From NCBI GenBank assembly GCA_002451465.1, contig DKCJ01000023.1:1-41990 (forward strand): a stretch of DNA of 41,990 nt, given 5' to 3'. Below, piece after piece: positions 24,622 through 35,135 of this stretch. Positions within the stretch are counted from its first letter, which is position 1. Each line of letters starts with the position of its first letter. A program made the position numbers and the translations under genes. The notes under the pieces were generated by a model. It made no database searches. It had not been told where the DNA came from and saw only the letters and a program-made list of their open reading frames with translations. The stretch is from Caryophanales bacterium UBA6877 (GTDB lineage Bacteria > Bacillota_I > Bacilli_A > RFN20 > CAG-826).

Positions 24622-26100
24622 ATGGTAAAAGAAGCAAAAGAAACTGTTACAAAAATTAATTCACCAAAGAAAAGAAAAGCCCTTTTAATAAGCAGTGTTT
24701 TTATTCTCTCACTTTTAGTTATATCTTCTAGCACAGTCCTTTGGTTTTTTATGAACTCTTTTTTATATCACGTTAAAGCTCCTAGCACAAAAGAAACAAT
24801 ATCATCCGATAAAATAAATTCTTTTATTCATCAAGGACATGAAAAGAAAAATTATCGAGGACTTTATGATAAAACTGGAAATAGAATACAACTTAGGGGA
24901 ATAAATGCTGGAAATATTCTTCTTCAAGAAGGATGGATGTCACCATTTGCTGTCGATCCAAAAAAGAATGAGGATGGAACAATTGCAAAAGATAAAGATA
25001 ATAATGTCCTTTATCCTGAATTCACCGAAGAAGACTTTAGAATTGGCCTATCATCTAACGAAAATCTTAAAAATAAACAAAACGAGATGATGGATTACTA
25101 CTATAAATCTTTCTTTAGTGAAGAAGATTTTCGAATAGTTAAAGATGAACTTAAATTTAATTGTATTAGATTGCCATTTTATTGGAGAAATCTATTAAAT
25201 GAAGAGAGAGGAAATTTCTATCGAAAACCCGAAAAAGAAGCATTCAATTACCTTGATTGGTTCATTTCAGAAGCTAGAAAAAATAATTTATATGTTATTT
25301 TAGATCTTCACGGAGCTCCTTATTCACAAAATGGATATGAACATTCAGGATTGATACCAGAAAATAATGAAGATCCTGGTTTTTGGTCATCTAAAGAAGC
25401 TATGGATGCAGTTGTTGATTTATGGAACTATGTTTCAGAACATTATGCTAAGCCAGAAAATAAAATTTTATCCGAGTCAATTGCTTCATATGATTTACTT
25501 AATGAACCACAAATGAAGAAAGATACTCCTGAACCAAAAGAATGTTTTGATTATCAAGATAAAATATATAAATCTTTAAGAGAAAGAAATGATCAACATT
25601 TAATTACAATTGAGTGTATGTGGGATCCTTCTGTTTCACCAAATCCTTCAACCTACAATTGGGAAAATATAATGTATGAATATCATTATTATAATTGGGG
25701 TAATGTTCCTCTAGCCGCTTATAAAGCATATTTTGATATGCGTGCAATTGGAAAAGATTATGATGTTCCAATTTATATAGGAGAATTTACTTGTTTTGAA
25801 GATACAAAAATTTGGAAAGACACCTTAGTAGATTGGTTTGATGAAAGATTTTATAATTGGACTATTTGGAATTATAAAACTATTAGTCAAGGTTGGTGGA
25901 CTTCTTCGTGGGGTGTTTATACTGCTACATTAAATCTCAACATAAAAAATGAGGAACTTAAATGCAATGTTTCTACATGTACTGAGGAAGAGTTTAAATT
26001 AACATGTGAAAAAATAAAAACTGAAAAATGTAAAACTGGAACATTAAAAAAGGTGATAGATGCTTATAACACTTCATCATGGGAAAAAATAATCAAATAA
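24622..26100 (+). CDS. Membrane-anchored glycoside hydrolase family 5
   Basis: A 492-residue enzyme with a lysine-rich N-terminus and one signal anchor (about 20-45), leaving the catalytic domain outside the cell. GH5 marks are LRGINAGN (91-98), NCIRLPFYW (180-188), VILDLHGAPYSQNG (225-238), the acid/base in LLNEPQ (Glu295), YEYHYY (353-357) and the nucleophile in YIGEFT (Glu388), then WTIWNYK. It probably cleaves a beta-glucan, another beta-glycan or a glycolipid; the subfamily is unclear. It is the only predicted extracellular glycosidase here. A strong AGGAGG precedes the ATG. A Cys-rich C-terminal tail (about 445-480, four cysteines) is unusual. Confidence 0.85.
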   Translation: MVKEAKETVTKINSPKKRKALLISSVFILSLLVISSSTVLWFFMNSFLYHVKAPSTKETISSDKINSFIHQGHEKKNYRGLYDKTGNRIQLRGINAGNILLQEGWMSPFAVDPKKNEDGTIAKDKDNNVLYPEFTEEDFRIGLSSNENLKNKQNEMMDYYYKSFFSEEDFRIVKDELKFNCIRLPFYWRNLLNEERGNFYRKPEKEAFNYLDWFISEARKNNLYVILDLHGAPYSQNGYEHSGLIPENNEDPGFWSSKEAMDAVVDLWNYVSEHYAKPENKILSESIASYDLLNEPQMKKDTPEPKECFDYQDKIYKSLRERNDQHLITIECMWDPSVSPNPSTYNWENIMYEYHYYNWGNVPLAAYKAYFDMRAIGKDYDVPIYIGEFTCFEDTKIWKDTLVDWFDERFYNWTIWNYKTISQGWWTSSWGVYTATLNLNIKNEELKCNVSTCTEEEFKLTCEKIKTEKCKTGTLKKVIDAYNTSSWEKIIK

Positions 26101-26565
26101 TAATAAAGTAAATAATTAATAATTTTTAAAAATTCAACTAATTAAAAATATATTAAACAATAAAAAGTGTCACAAAGATGATATTAAAAATAAACCATAT
26201 TTAAATTATTTTTTTGTACAAATTGAATTCTTAAGAAAATGATTTGACAGATTTCTTTCATAGGATTTAACATCATTATTATTATTTTTTCAATAACGTA
26301 TGATGAAACAATAAATATCAATGGGTAAACCGCACGCAAAAATATGTTATTTACTTATGATAATATATTATTTTTTTCATATATAACCAACAATTTCATA
26401 GCGATATTTTTTCTTTATTTTGTTTTTCTCTTTTCTAAAACATACTAAAAACGCAAACAACAGCACATTGACTTTCAATAAATATTCCAAAAATAATTAT
26501 TTATGTTAATAAATAATAGGGATATAAAAAATTCTATTATCTTTATTAATAAATGGAATATTTAA
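26101..26565. other. AT-rich intergenic region between convergent glycosidase genes
   Basis: No coding frame is supported. Near the right end ATAATAG and CTATTAT (about 26514-26542) could pair as a weak terminator for the minus-strand glycoside operon. AATTTTTAAAAATT near 26122 is a short palindrome after the GH5 gene. Nothing else is seen. Confidence 0.4.
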
Positions 26566-28104
26566 TTAGAAACTTATTACATAAAAAACAATATCATTAG
26601 ATTTAAGTGAAGATTTAATTGATTGAGTGAGAGCTTTAATTTCATTACCTCTAAGACTAGATAAATCTTTAATTAATTTAATTTGTTCTTTATTTAAATT
26701 TTTTGGCTTCCCTAATTTTATCCACTCATTTTTAGGATTAGCATTTTCGTTATCTATACGATATTCAATAATTCTTTTTGCCTTGAATGGTAGTTTAATT
26801 TCAAAATCATATGTTTCATCATTTTCATAAACAAAATCTTGATTATAAATAACTATTTGATAGTTACGTTCATCTTTTCTAAAAACTGCATATTCTATAT
26901 CATCATTTGTTATTTCTAACGCTAATCTATTTTCATAAAGCATGTTCATAATTTTAAATGCATAAAAATTAGGTTTAGCGATATTATCTTGAGTCACTAT
27001 TCCATAACTTCCACAAAATGGATCTTGTAAATATAGATTTTCTTCAAAAATATCTGATATGCACCAAAAAAGTGAACCAGCAATCTTTGAATTTAAGTCT
27101 AATGAAGCTTTTAAAGCAAAAGCGCTAGAATATTTCTCATCATGAACAGGGGCTGCAAATACAGCCATAGAATTCCATTCAGTAATAAATAAAGGTTTAT
27201 TTCCGGCGTCTTCTAACGCTTTTTTATCCATTTCATTAAAAGTTCCTTTTTTCCAGGTTTTACAAATGTCTGGATAGAAAAAAGATTTACACAAAGTCTC
27301 GCCAATTCCTAAATTATTCTTCGCAGAATTTTTAACAATAGAAAACATTTTTAATGCTTTTTTGAATGTTAACATATTACCAAAAGCATCGCCAGTGTAA
27401 TGATGCGTACTAATAAAATCGCACTTTATATTTTGTTTATTACAATATGAAATAAAATCTTTTAGCCATTTACAAGCACTAGTAGAAGGTCCACCAACTC
27501 TCAAATTGTTATCAATTTCTTTAATTGCCAAAACTGTCATTTTGTAAAAATTAAAATAATCTTTTTGATTTCCATTAAAAAATATCTTTAAATCCGGCTC
27601 ATTCCAAATTTCATAATACCAGGATTCAATTTCTGCTTTACCAAACTCATTAATAAGATATTTAATAAATTCTTTGATGAATAATTGCCACTCGTTATAG
27701 TCATTTGGTAAACAGATGTTATTTTGATATTTTAAACCAGTTTTTTTACCCTTTGCTAAAACACTAGGCATAAAAGAAATTTCTAAAAAAGGTTTAAATC
27801 CAGCATCTAAAACATTATGTAAAACATCACCTATTTGACGAAAATTAATCTCTTTTACTTTACTAGAATAAGGAATATTAGATAAAGGTTTATAATCACT
27901 TAGACGTTGATAAGTTAACATATCATCATCAAAAATACCATGAAACCTTAAATATTTAAAACCTAATTCATCATGAACATATTTTAATTGTAAAAACAAA
28001 TCTCTTCTATGAAGTTGAAAAGCGTGGTCGCACCCCAATCCAAATTGCCAATTATTATTTTTTTTAATCCATTTTCCATTAATATCAAATTCAATGATTT
28101 TCAT
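26566..28104 (-). CDS. Glycoside hydrolase family 39 (beta-xylosidase-like)
   Basis: A 512-residue GH39 protein. The FGLGCDHAFQLHRRDLFLQL (21-40) and FKYLRFHGIFDDD (49-61) segments are typical of GH39. The acid/base lies in YYEIWNEPD (Glu169) and the nucleophile in LFITEWNS (Glu308), with THHYTGDAFG between them. GH39 includes beta-xylosidase, alpha-L-iduronidase and enzymes acting on xylose or rhamnose-linked glycosides. There is no signal peptide, so it is cytoplasmic. AAGGAG precedes the ATG. It is the last gene of the six-gene operon. Confidence 0.88.
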   Translation of the reverse strand: MKIIEFDINGKWIKKNNNWQFGLGCDHAFQLHRRDLFLQLKYVHDELGFKYLRFHGIFDDDMLTYQRLSDYKPLSNIPYSSKVKEINFRQIGDVLHNVLDAGFKPFLEISFMPSVLAKGKKTGLKYQNNICLPNDYNEWQLFIKEFIKYLINEFGKAEIESWYYEIWNEPDLKIFFNGNQKDYFNFYKMTVLAIKEIDNNLRVGGPSTSACKWLKDFISYCNKQNIKCDFISTHHYTGDAFGNMLTFKKALKMFSIVKNSAKNNLGIGETLCKSFFYPDICKTWKKGTFNEMDKKALEDAGNKPLFITEWNSMAVFAAPVHDEKYSSAFALKASLDLNSKIAGSLFWCISDIFEENLYLQDPFCGSYGIVTQDNIAKPNFYAFKIMNMLYENRLALEITNDDIEYAVFRKDERNYQIVIYNQDFVYENDETYDFEIKLPFKAKRIIEYRIDNENANPKNEWIKLGKPKNLNKEQIKLIKDLSSLRGNEIKALTQSIKSSLKSNDIVFYVISF

Positions 28105-28113
28105 AAATTCTCC

Positions 28114-29547
28114 TTATTTAAATTTTATTTCTAATAAATCTACTGATCCAAATCCAATATACTCTATATACAAAGGTTTTATTCCCTTAAAATTAATAGG
28201 AATTTCATAATCTTTATATAATTTACTTTTTAAAATTTTTTTATAAAAAACATGATTACCATCACTAATTTTAATTTTTCCTTTACTACCTTTTAATGTA
28301 ACAATTAATGTAATATCATTTTTAAAATCAAAATATTTATATCCAATAATAAATCCATTTTTAATGTTTTTTATAATGTAATTATTATCATCATCTTTAC
28401 TATACATTGCCTCATTTTTTCTTGTTCTACGAGACTTATGATAAATATTGCAAGCGTTATAACTAGAGTATGTGCCAAGAGTCTTTAAAGGTTTATCATC
28501 CAAGCCTATTGAAGTCATTTCGACTTGTTTTATTCCCCCATTTTCATCAATTTCAATTCTTTCAGCACATACTTGTCTCGAAAAATTACTATTTCTTGTT
28601 AAGCGATGATAAAAAACATAATACTTATTATTTATATTCTCAATTGATCCATGAATAGTTCCGCCAAAGGCAACAGCTTTTTTATTTCCTTTATAATTCA
28701 TGTCAGTATTTGAAATAATTACACCTCTATAAACAAAGTTTTTATTTGGAAATAAGCTAGTTGCATAACAAAGTTCATTATTTTCATTGCTTGAATAAAT
28801 TAAATAATATAAATTCTTAATTTTCCTAATTGATGGAGCTTCATAAAAAGCGTGCTTATATAAAATTGACTTCTTGTTTGCTGTAGTTTTACTATCTAAT
28901 ATAGCTATTGGATCGCTTTTAGCTTCATACATATTACTTTTTAATTCAACAAATGCACAAGAAAGAATTGAAGGTTTGGTTTTCTTTATCTCCTTTATTG
29001 ATCTATTAAACAGTTTTGATTCAACTAAATTAAATAAAGGTCTAAATAATTTATTTGAAAAATCTCTACCTAAACCCCATCCATAATATAAATAAATCTT
29101 TCCATTATCATTTAATATAGTCGGATCATTATTTAAATATTTCAAAAGGGGTTTGTTATCTAAAGTTACATCATGAAAATATTTATAAGGTCCACAAATA
29201 TTATCGCTAATAGCGACACTAATAGGACCAAAATTAGTTGTATTTGGCCCCATAGCTACATAATATAAATAAAATTTATTATCATTACCTATAGCTATAT
29301 CGGGTGCATAATAATCAGCTAACTTATTTAATTTGCTACGAGGATCTTCTTTCTTTTTATAAATGATTCCATGATATGTCCATTTTGATAAATCATATAT
29401 TGAGGCGCTATATAATACATAATCTAACATGCAAAATCTTTCTCCATCTTCTTTATCGTGACTGCCAAAAAGATAGACACGTCCATTATAAACATGAGCT
29501 TCAACATCAGGAATATATTCATTAAATGGTAATATTGGGTTTGGCAT
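28114..29547 (-). CDS. Glycoside hydrolase family 43
   Basis: A 477-residue protein: an N-terminal five-bladed beta-propeller (to about residue 345) and a C-terminal beta-sandwich-like domain. The catalytic trio is visible: base Asp14 in YIPDVEAH, pKa modulator Asp141 in NNDPTIL and acid Glu236 in YEAPSI. It probably removes terminal arabinose or xylose (alpha-L-arabinofuranosidase or beta-xylosidase); specificity cannot be set from sequence. It has no signal peptide. Only a weak GAGAGA site precedes the ATG. It starts 2 nt after the GH78 stop. Confidence 0.87.
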   Translation of the reverse strand: MPNPILPFNEYIPDVEAHVYNGRVYLFGSHDKEDGERFCMLDYVLYSASIYDLSKWTYHGIIYKKKEDPRSKLNKLADYYAPDIAIGNDNKFYLYYVAMGPNTTNFGPISVAISDNICGPYKYFHDVTLDNKPLLKYLNNDPTILNDNGKIYLYYGWGLGRDFSNKLFRPLFNLVESKLFNRSIKEIKKTKPSILSCAFVELKSNMYEAKSDPIAILDSKTTANKKSILYKHAFYEAPSIRKIKNLYYLIYSSNENNELCYATSLFPNKNFVYRGVIISNTDMNYKGNKKAVAFGGTIHGSIENINNKYYVFYHRLTRNSNFSRQVCAERIEIDENGGIKQVEMTSIGLDDKPLKTLGTYSSYNACNIYHKSRRTRKNEAMYSKDDDNNYIIKNIKNGFIIGYKYFDFKNDITLIVTLKGSKGKIKISDGNHVFYKKILKSKLYKDYEIPINFKGIKPLYIEYIGFGSVDLLEIKFK

Positions 29548-29549
29548 AA

Positions 29550-32105
29550 TTATTTCTCTCTAATATAAAATTTATATTTTCCGCTATTTAAAAATTTAGT
29601 TATATTATTTGGTAATATTAATGTCGCTTTACTAGATACAGGAACTTCTATTGATATTACAATATTTCCTTTATTATTCTTATAAGTTACACATATTCTT
29701 CCATATGGAGAATCATATGTTATTTCACTGCTTTCAAATAAACGTTTTCTTAAATCAACTAGAAAAGTTTTATAACCTCCACTTAGTGGAGATAATCCAC
29801 CAATTCTTTTATATAAATAATCACCAATTGACCCATAAGAATAATGATTAAATGATACCATTCCGCCTTCATCATCTTCATTCTTTGTTCCTAAGTTAAT
29901 GCTACCATCTTCTTTAATTGCATCCCATCTTTCCCATAATGTGGTAGCACCATTTTTAATTTCGTACAACCATGAAGGGAGTGTATCTTGTAATAATAAT
30001 TTTTTTGCTGTTTCGTAGCCTATATAATCATGAACAGCAAATAGTAAAACAGGTGTCCCTGAAAAACCTGTAGTTAAATGATAATTATTATTTTCTATTA
30101 AAACTTTTAACCTTCTTGCCATTACTTTTTTAATAGATTCATCCAAATCTAAATATGTCAAAGCAAGAGCGTAACCACTTTGAAATTCGAATTTTAATTT
30201 ACCTTCATTATCTAAAAATTTTTCTTTAAAAGCATTAGATATTTTCTTATATAAATTGTTATAAAATAAAGCATCGTCTTGCTTATTTAGTATAGTCGCA
30301 ACTTTCGATAAGATATTGCATGAATTAGCAAAATAACATGTAGAAATCCAAGGACCTTTAAAAATCCATTCTTTAAAATCTTCATTAGGAGCACACCAAT
30401 CTCCGAACTGAAATGGATATTTTAAAATATATTTATTTGTTTTGCTAAATGATAAAAAGTTAGCCCAAAATTTTTCGGCATTAACAAACTTTTTCATATG
30501 ATAATATTGTCTTTTTAATAAATTTATATCACCTCTAGTCAAGTAAGTTGCCCAAGGAACTAAAATAGCAGCATCTCCCCATGTAGCTATAGCAAAATTT
30601 GGTAATCCGGCCTTATCATATGGAATAGTCCAACGAATTCCTCCACCAAAAGATTGCTCATAATTCATGTCTCTAAGCCATTTTGAAAAAAATCTAGACA
30701 TATCAAAATTGAATGTTGCAGTATTAGAAAAAATGGCTATATCTCCAGTCCATCCCATTCTTTCATCTCTTTGTGGACAATCAGTTGGAATATCAACAAA
30801 ATTACTTCTTCCTCCCCAATAAATAGATTCAATTAATTTATTAACTTCTTCATTTGAAGTTTTTAATGTTCCTACTCTTTTTAGGCCACTTGATAAAGCT
30901 AAGCCCTTAACTATAATATTTTCTTTTTTAATTCCTTTAATTGAAATGTACCTAAAACCCATATACGTAAATAAAGGACTGTACTCTTGTTTGCCTTTTT
31001 TACAAATGTATAAAATTCGCGCTTTAGCTGTCCTTAAAGGTCTTGTATAAACTTTCTTATCTTTTAATATTTCAGCATGTAAAACTTCTATTTTTTGTCC
31101 TTCTTCAGCTTGCAAAATTTCAAACGAAACAACCCCAGAAAAATTTTGCGTAAAGTCATAAGTCAATTCATCTTCTTCTTCATTCACTAAAATAGGTTCA
31201 AATTTTTTTATAATTTTAACTTTTTCGCCGTATTCCGCAACAATTTTTACTTTTTTAGATAAATTTTTATAACATGTTACTTTTTCAAAGCTATAGTTTT
31301 GTATGCGAGCATCAAAGACTTCTCCATCATAAAAATCAGCAAATTTTAAATGATGATCTTTTGATACATCCCATGTTTCGTCAGAAACAATAAATTCTTT
31401 TTCACCATCTTCGTATTCAATTATCAATTCGAATAATAATTTTTGAGTATTACTATAAATTTTATTTTTTCTTTTGTACGTAAATGCACCAACTGCCCAA
31501 CCAGGAGCAACAATTACTTCAATTTCATTTTCACCTTTATTAAAATCTAAATTATTATATGTTTGATATTGTAATTGCTTACGGTAATCAGTAAAACCAG
31601 GAGCAAAATAAGAATCGCTTTTTCTTTCTTTATTAATAAATAATTGAAAAATTCCAATAGCGGTAAGATGAATTATTGAACGCTTTACATTTTTTTTAAT
31701 ATTAATTTTTTTCCTGAAAAGAAGAGGGTTTGGTGAAGATTTTTTAGGTATTTTAACGTATTTACCAATCCACTTTCCTTTCCATTTTGTAGACAATTTT
31801 CCTGTATTAAAATATATTTCTTTTGTGTCTTTATTTAAAAAATTACTCGCGACAAATAATTTCAATCTGTAACATGTATCACTTAAAAAAGAAACATTAG
31901 AAATTTCTATCATAATTTGATTTCTATCAAAAATTTCAGTTGATTTATAAATCAATTTATCATCACAATAAATTTCATATAAATAACTTTTAAGTTCTTC
32001 TTCATTTCTATTAGAAATTAAACTAAATGAAAAATGAGGATGAATTTCATCTGTTACTATATAATCAGTTTTATTTTCTATTAATAAATCTTTTATTTTA
32101 AACAT
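29550..32105 (-). CDS. Alpha-L-rhamnosidase, glycoside hydrolase family 78
   Basis: An 851-residue intracellular rhamnosidase. N-terminal beta domains carry PGFTDYRKQLQYQTY (169-183) and PGWAVGAF (201-208). The (alpha/alpha)6 catalytic domain carries the intact general-acid motif DCPQRDERMGWTGD (442-455) and downstream TTLWERWD, and a C-terminal beta domain follows. It releases terminal alpha-L-rhamnose from glycosides. There is no secretion signal. It is the fourth gene of the operon, 1 nt after the symporter stop. It is a distant paralogue of the defective GH78-like protein at 4463-7063. Confidence 0.92.
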   Translation of the reverse strand: MFKIKDLLIENKTDYIVTDEIHPHFSFSLISNRNEEELKSYLYEIYCDDKLIYKSTEIFDRNQIMIEISNVSFLSDTCYRLKLFVASNFLNKDTKEIYFNTGKLSTKWKGKWIGKYVKIPKKSSPNPLLFRKKINIKKNVKRSIIHLTAIGIFQLFINKERKSDSYFAPGFTDYRKQLQYQTYNNLDFNKGENEIEVIVAPGWAVGAFTYKRKNKIYSNTQKLLFELIIEYEDGEKEFIVSDETWDVSKDHHLKFADFYDGEVFDARIQNYSFEKVTCYKNLSKKVKIVAEYGEKVKIIKKFEPILVNEEEDELTYDFTQNFSGVVSFEILQAEEGQKIEVLHAEILKDKKVYTRPLRTAKARILYICKKGKQEYSPLFTYMGFRYISIKGIKKENIIVKGLALSSGLKRVGTLKTSNEEVNKLIESIYWGGRSNFVDIPTDCPQRDERMGWTGDIAIFSNTATFNFDMSRFFSKWLRDMNYEQSFGGGIRWTIPYDKAGLPNFAIATWGDAAILVPWATYLTRGDINLLKRQYYHMKKFVNAEKFWANFLSFSKTNKYILKYPFQFGDWCAPNEDFKEWIFKGPWISTCYFANSCNILSKVATILNKQDDALFYNNLYKKISNAFKEKFLDNEGKLKFEFQSGYALALTYLDLDESIKKVMARRLKVLIENNNYHLTTGFSGTPVLLFAVHDYIGYETAKKLLLQDTLPSWLYEIKNGATTLWERWDAIKEDGSINLGTKNEDDEGGMVSFNHYSYGSIGDYLYKRIGGLSPLSGGYKTFLVDLRKRLFESSEITYDSPYGRICVTYKNNKGNIVISIEVPVSSKATLILPNNITKFLNSGKYKFYIREK

Positions 32106-32106
32106 A

Positions 32107-33819
32107 TTAATTATTTCTTTTTTTCTTTTTTTCTTCTTTTTTGCGTCGTTTTTCTTCTTTAATCTTTTCTTTATTTAAATATTTTTGGTTTTCTTTATCA
32201 AAATCTAAACCTTTTTTAGCACAATATTCTTTTAAATCTAAAATCCGATTTTCTTCACGTTCTTTTTCGTATTTTTCTTCTTCTTGTTGTTGTAATACAC
32301 TAGGATCTACCCATTCTTTTCCATTAGCCAAACATAAAGCTTTTTGTCTAGATATAATTTGTTCATTTATTGAATTCATTTTCTTTTCAATATCAACAAA
32401 TGGTAATAAAACAATAGCAACAACAGCTAATATAATGTCTAATGCATAAAAACTAAAAACAATAAAATTTATTATATCACCTGACGGTTTAACGCCTTCA
32501 ACATCTACAAATCCAAGTTTTAATAAGCCAGATTCATATCCTCCAGCAAATGGAGCATATATTAAATTTTGAATAGCGTAAACTATACCAGCTCCCATTA
32601 ACCCTTCTAGTCTATAACCTGTTTTTGCTTCGATACTATCATAAGCATAATAAAGTAACGTTATAAAAACATATGAATTTGGTATCATGCCTAAATTACG
32701 CAAGAATCCACCAATAATTGCTATATAAATATTTGAAGGGAATATCCAACCAAAAACCGAGCCAACTAAAACACAAATAAAACCAGCAATCGTGACATTT
32801 TTAATGCCAAATTTCTTTGCTAAAGGATAAATTGCAATTGCACCAATTCCAACAGGAGAGCCTACAGCAATCATATATAAAGTATACATTAAAGGCTTAT
32901 TTTCACCATCCAGCAAAAATTTAACATAAAAATATTGAACATTACTACCTTTATAATAATCACATATTCCAATTAAAGTAAAAATAATTGTCAATATTAC
33001 AAAGTATTTATTTGTAAATAACGCTTTTAGTTGTGTTTTTATAGGAGTTTTATTAACTTTTTCCTCACCTTCTTTAATAACATCATCTTCAATAATTCTC
33101 TCTTTTGTGTAATAAAATTCCATATAAATTAATGGTATTGCAATTATTGATAAAACAATCATTAAAATTGCATAACCATTAATATCTTTTTCAAGCCAAA
33201 ATGGAATAACTACATTATTCACCAATAACCCAATGATTATACCAGAGATAATTGTCCAACTAACTTTCCTAATAAAACTTAATTGATATTTTTCTTTTGA
33301 TGATCTAGTAGAAACTGACACGATATTGTCTTTGAATAAATTAAAATATGTTACAGCAATCGTATGATAAACAATAAATATAGTAAAGAAATAATACCAG
33401 TATGATTCTCCTAATGTCTTTCCTGGAAATAAAAATATCATGAAACCACAAAGCAATGAGATAAAACAAAAAATTAAATATAAAGGACGAAATCTTCCGT
33501 ACTTTGATGTGGATTTAGAAATAATAAATGACATTAATAATCCTGTTAGAACGGCACCAATCCTTACTAATGTCATAACAATTTCATAAACATTTCCCAT
33601 ATTTTTAATACTAGCGATATTATCCACCCCATACATTAATCCAGTTTGTTGTGTAAAAAATTTTTCTACTAATGCAGAAATAGTATTAATAATGAATATT
33701 AATCCTAAAGGACCAATTAAATGGCCTAAAATTTTTTCTTTTTTCGAAATAGTTCTTGTTTTGATCTTGCTATCAAAAAACTTTAAATCAAAAAAATTCT
33801 TTCTCTTTTTTGTTTTCAT
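32107..33819 (-). CDS. GPH-type sugar:cation symporter with long charged C-terminal tail
   Basis: A 570-residue transporter with 12 predicted helices, of the glycoside-pentoside-hexuronide:cation symporter class (LGHLIGPLGLIFIINTISAL near 31-50, FSKYGRFRPLY-like SKYGRFRPLYLI near 104-115). Members run about 450-480 residues; this one has an extra N-terminus and a cytosolic tail of about 90 residues (roughly 485-570) that is Lys/Glu-rich and ends in KKEEKKKKRNN, probably a coiled coil. It is the only transporter of the operon and is expected to import the intact glycoside or an oligosaccharide. AAAGGAA precedes the ATG. Confidence 0.87.
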   Translation of the reverse strand: MKTKKRKNFFDLKFFDSKIKTRTISKKEKILGHLIGPLGLIFIINTISALVEKFFTQQTGLMYGVDNIASIKNMGNVYEIVMTLVRIGAVLTGLLMSFIISKSTSKYGRFRPLYLIFCFISLLCGFMIFLFPGKTLGESYWYYFFTIFIVYHTIAVTYFNLFKDNIVSVSTRSSKEKYQLSFIRKVSWTIISGIIIGLLVNNVVIPFWLEKDINGYAILMIVLSIIAIPLIYMEFYYTKERIIEDDVIKEGEEKVNKTPIKTQLKALFTNKYFVILTIIFTLIGICDYYKGSNVQYFYVKFLLDGENKPLMYTLYMIAVGSPVGIGAIAIYPLAKKFGIKNVTIAGFICVLVGSVFGWIFPSNIYIAIIGGFLRNLGMIPNSYVFITLLYYAYDSIEAKTGYRLEGLMGAGIVYAIQNLIYAPFAGGYESGLLKLGFVDVEGVKPSGDIINFIVFSFYALDIILAVVAIVLLPFVDIEKKMNSINEQIISRQKALCLANGKEWVDPSVLQQQEEEKYEKEREENRILDLKEYCAKKGLDFDKENQKYLNKEKIKEEKRRKKEEKKKKRNN

Positions 33820-33821
33820 AT

Positions 33822-35135
33822 TTAAATTCCTTTCCCATTATTCTTTATTATTTCGCTATAATGATAAGCTGAATTTTTCATAGTTCTATTTAATGTTTTA
33901 TAATCAACATAAACTAAACCAAAACGTGGAATATAACCCTCAGCCCATTCAAAATTATCTAATAATGACCAATAGTGGTAGCCTAAAATATTTACGCCAT
34001 CATTAATTGCTTTTTTAACATTTAATAAATATTCATCAATAAAATTTATTCTTTTCACATCATTTACTTCGTTATTTATTAAAACATCATCATCACACAT
34101 ACCATTTTCAGTAATAATAATTGGAAGCTTATATCTTTCATACATAAATTTAGATGTATAGTACAAAGTTCTGCCATCAATAACCCATCCTAATGAATTT
34201 GTTTTTAAATTAGTTTTATCAACTTTACCATTTCCAAACGAACTATAATTGAAAGCTTCGTAATTATTAATTGCTAAGAAATCTAAATTTACCTTAACTT
34301 TTTTAGCAAGACGATTACTAACTTTATAAATTAAATATGTATGAACTCCTTTTCCTAATATAATTGGATCAAAAAATAATCGATTATTTATCGATCCTAA
34401 TCCTTTATAAAAACTTTTATACCTCGCTTCTTCTACACTTTTTTTATCATTTTCGTCTTCAGGAATAAAAGCTCCTGAGCCGAAAGAAAGACTAATTTTC
34501 GGAGCTTTTTTTGCATATTTTCTAATAGTATCAACACTAACTTTATTAGCTAATAAAAAGTGTTTAATCATTCTAGAAAATCTAAAAATTATTCTTTTGA
34601 ATGGTGCATGAATTGATGTTATATACCCATTCATTAAAAAACATTGTGGTTCATTAAAAGTTAGCCAATACTTAACTCTATCTGAAAAATTTAATACAAC
34701 AACCTTAGTATATTCTTCAAATAAAGACACAATCTTTTTATTAAGCCAACCTTTATATTTCTTTTCAATCCATAAAGGTAAATCCCAATGATATAAAGTA
34801 ACAATTGGTTCAATATTATTTTTGATTAATTGATTAATTAATGCATTATAAAATGCAATTCCTTGTTCATTAATGTTACCTTCTTCAGGTACAATTCTTG
34901 ACCAGGATATTGAAAATCTATATGATTTGACTCCTATTTTTTTCATGATTTCAATATCTTCCATAAATTTATGATAGTGATCGCAAGCAACATGTACATT
35001 GCTATTATCCCTGATTTTACCATTTGGAACATCATCCCATATGCTCATTGTTCGCCCATCATCCAAATATCCGCCCTCTATTTGTGCTGAACTTGTAGAT
35101 ACTCCCCAAAGAAAATCTTTTGGAAACTCATTCAT
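33822..35135 (-). CDS. Glycoside hydrolase family 1 (beta-glycosidase)
   Basis: A 437-residue (beta/alpha)8 enzyme. FPKDFLWGVSTSSAQIEGG (4-22) is the GH1 N-terminal signature. The acid/base is in WLTFNEPQ (Glu162) and the nucleophile in IITENGM (Glu343), followed by YHYWSLLDNFEWAEGY. It is slightly shorter than the usual 450-480 residues. It probably hydrolyses beta-glucosides or similar; no phospho-sugar clue is obvious. It is cytoplasmic. AAAGGAG precedes the ATG, and the gene overlaps the end of GH2 by 8 nt. Confidence 0.93.
   Translation of the reverse strand: MNEFPKDFLWGVSTSSAQIEGGYLDDGRTMSIWDDVPNGKIRDNSNVHVACDHYHKFMEDIEIMKKIGVKSYRFSISWSRIVPEEGNINEQGIAFYNALINQLIKNNIEPIVTLYHWDLPLWIEKKYKGWLNKKIVSLFEEYTKVVVLNFSDRVKYWLTFNEPQCFLMNGYITSIHAPFKRIIFRFSRMIKHFLLANKVSVDTIRKYAKKAPKISLSFGSGAFIPEDENDKKSVEEARYKSFYKGLGSINNRLFFDPIILGKGVHTYLIYKVSNRLAKKVKVNLDFLAINNYEAFNYSSFGNGKVDKTNLKTNSLGWVIDGRTLYYTSKFMYERYKLPIIITENGMCDDDVLINNEVNDVKRINFIDEYLLNVKKAINDGVNILGYHYWSLLDNFEWAEGYIPRFGLVYVDYKTLNRTMKNSAYHYSEIIKNNGKGI

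Noticed and set aside
29651..29851. Short plus-strand frames within the GH operon (also 26627-26830, 28470-28658, 28874-29086 and 32141-32449)
   Set aside because: They are antisense to well-supported glycosidase and transporter genes and show no start signals.
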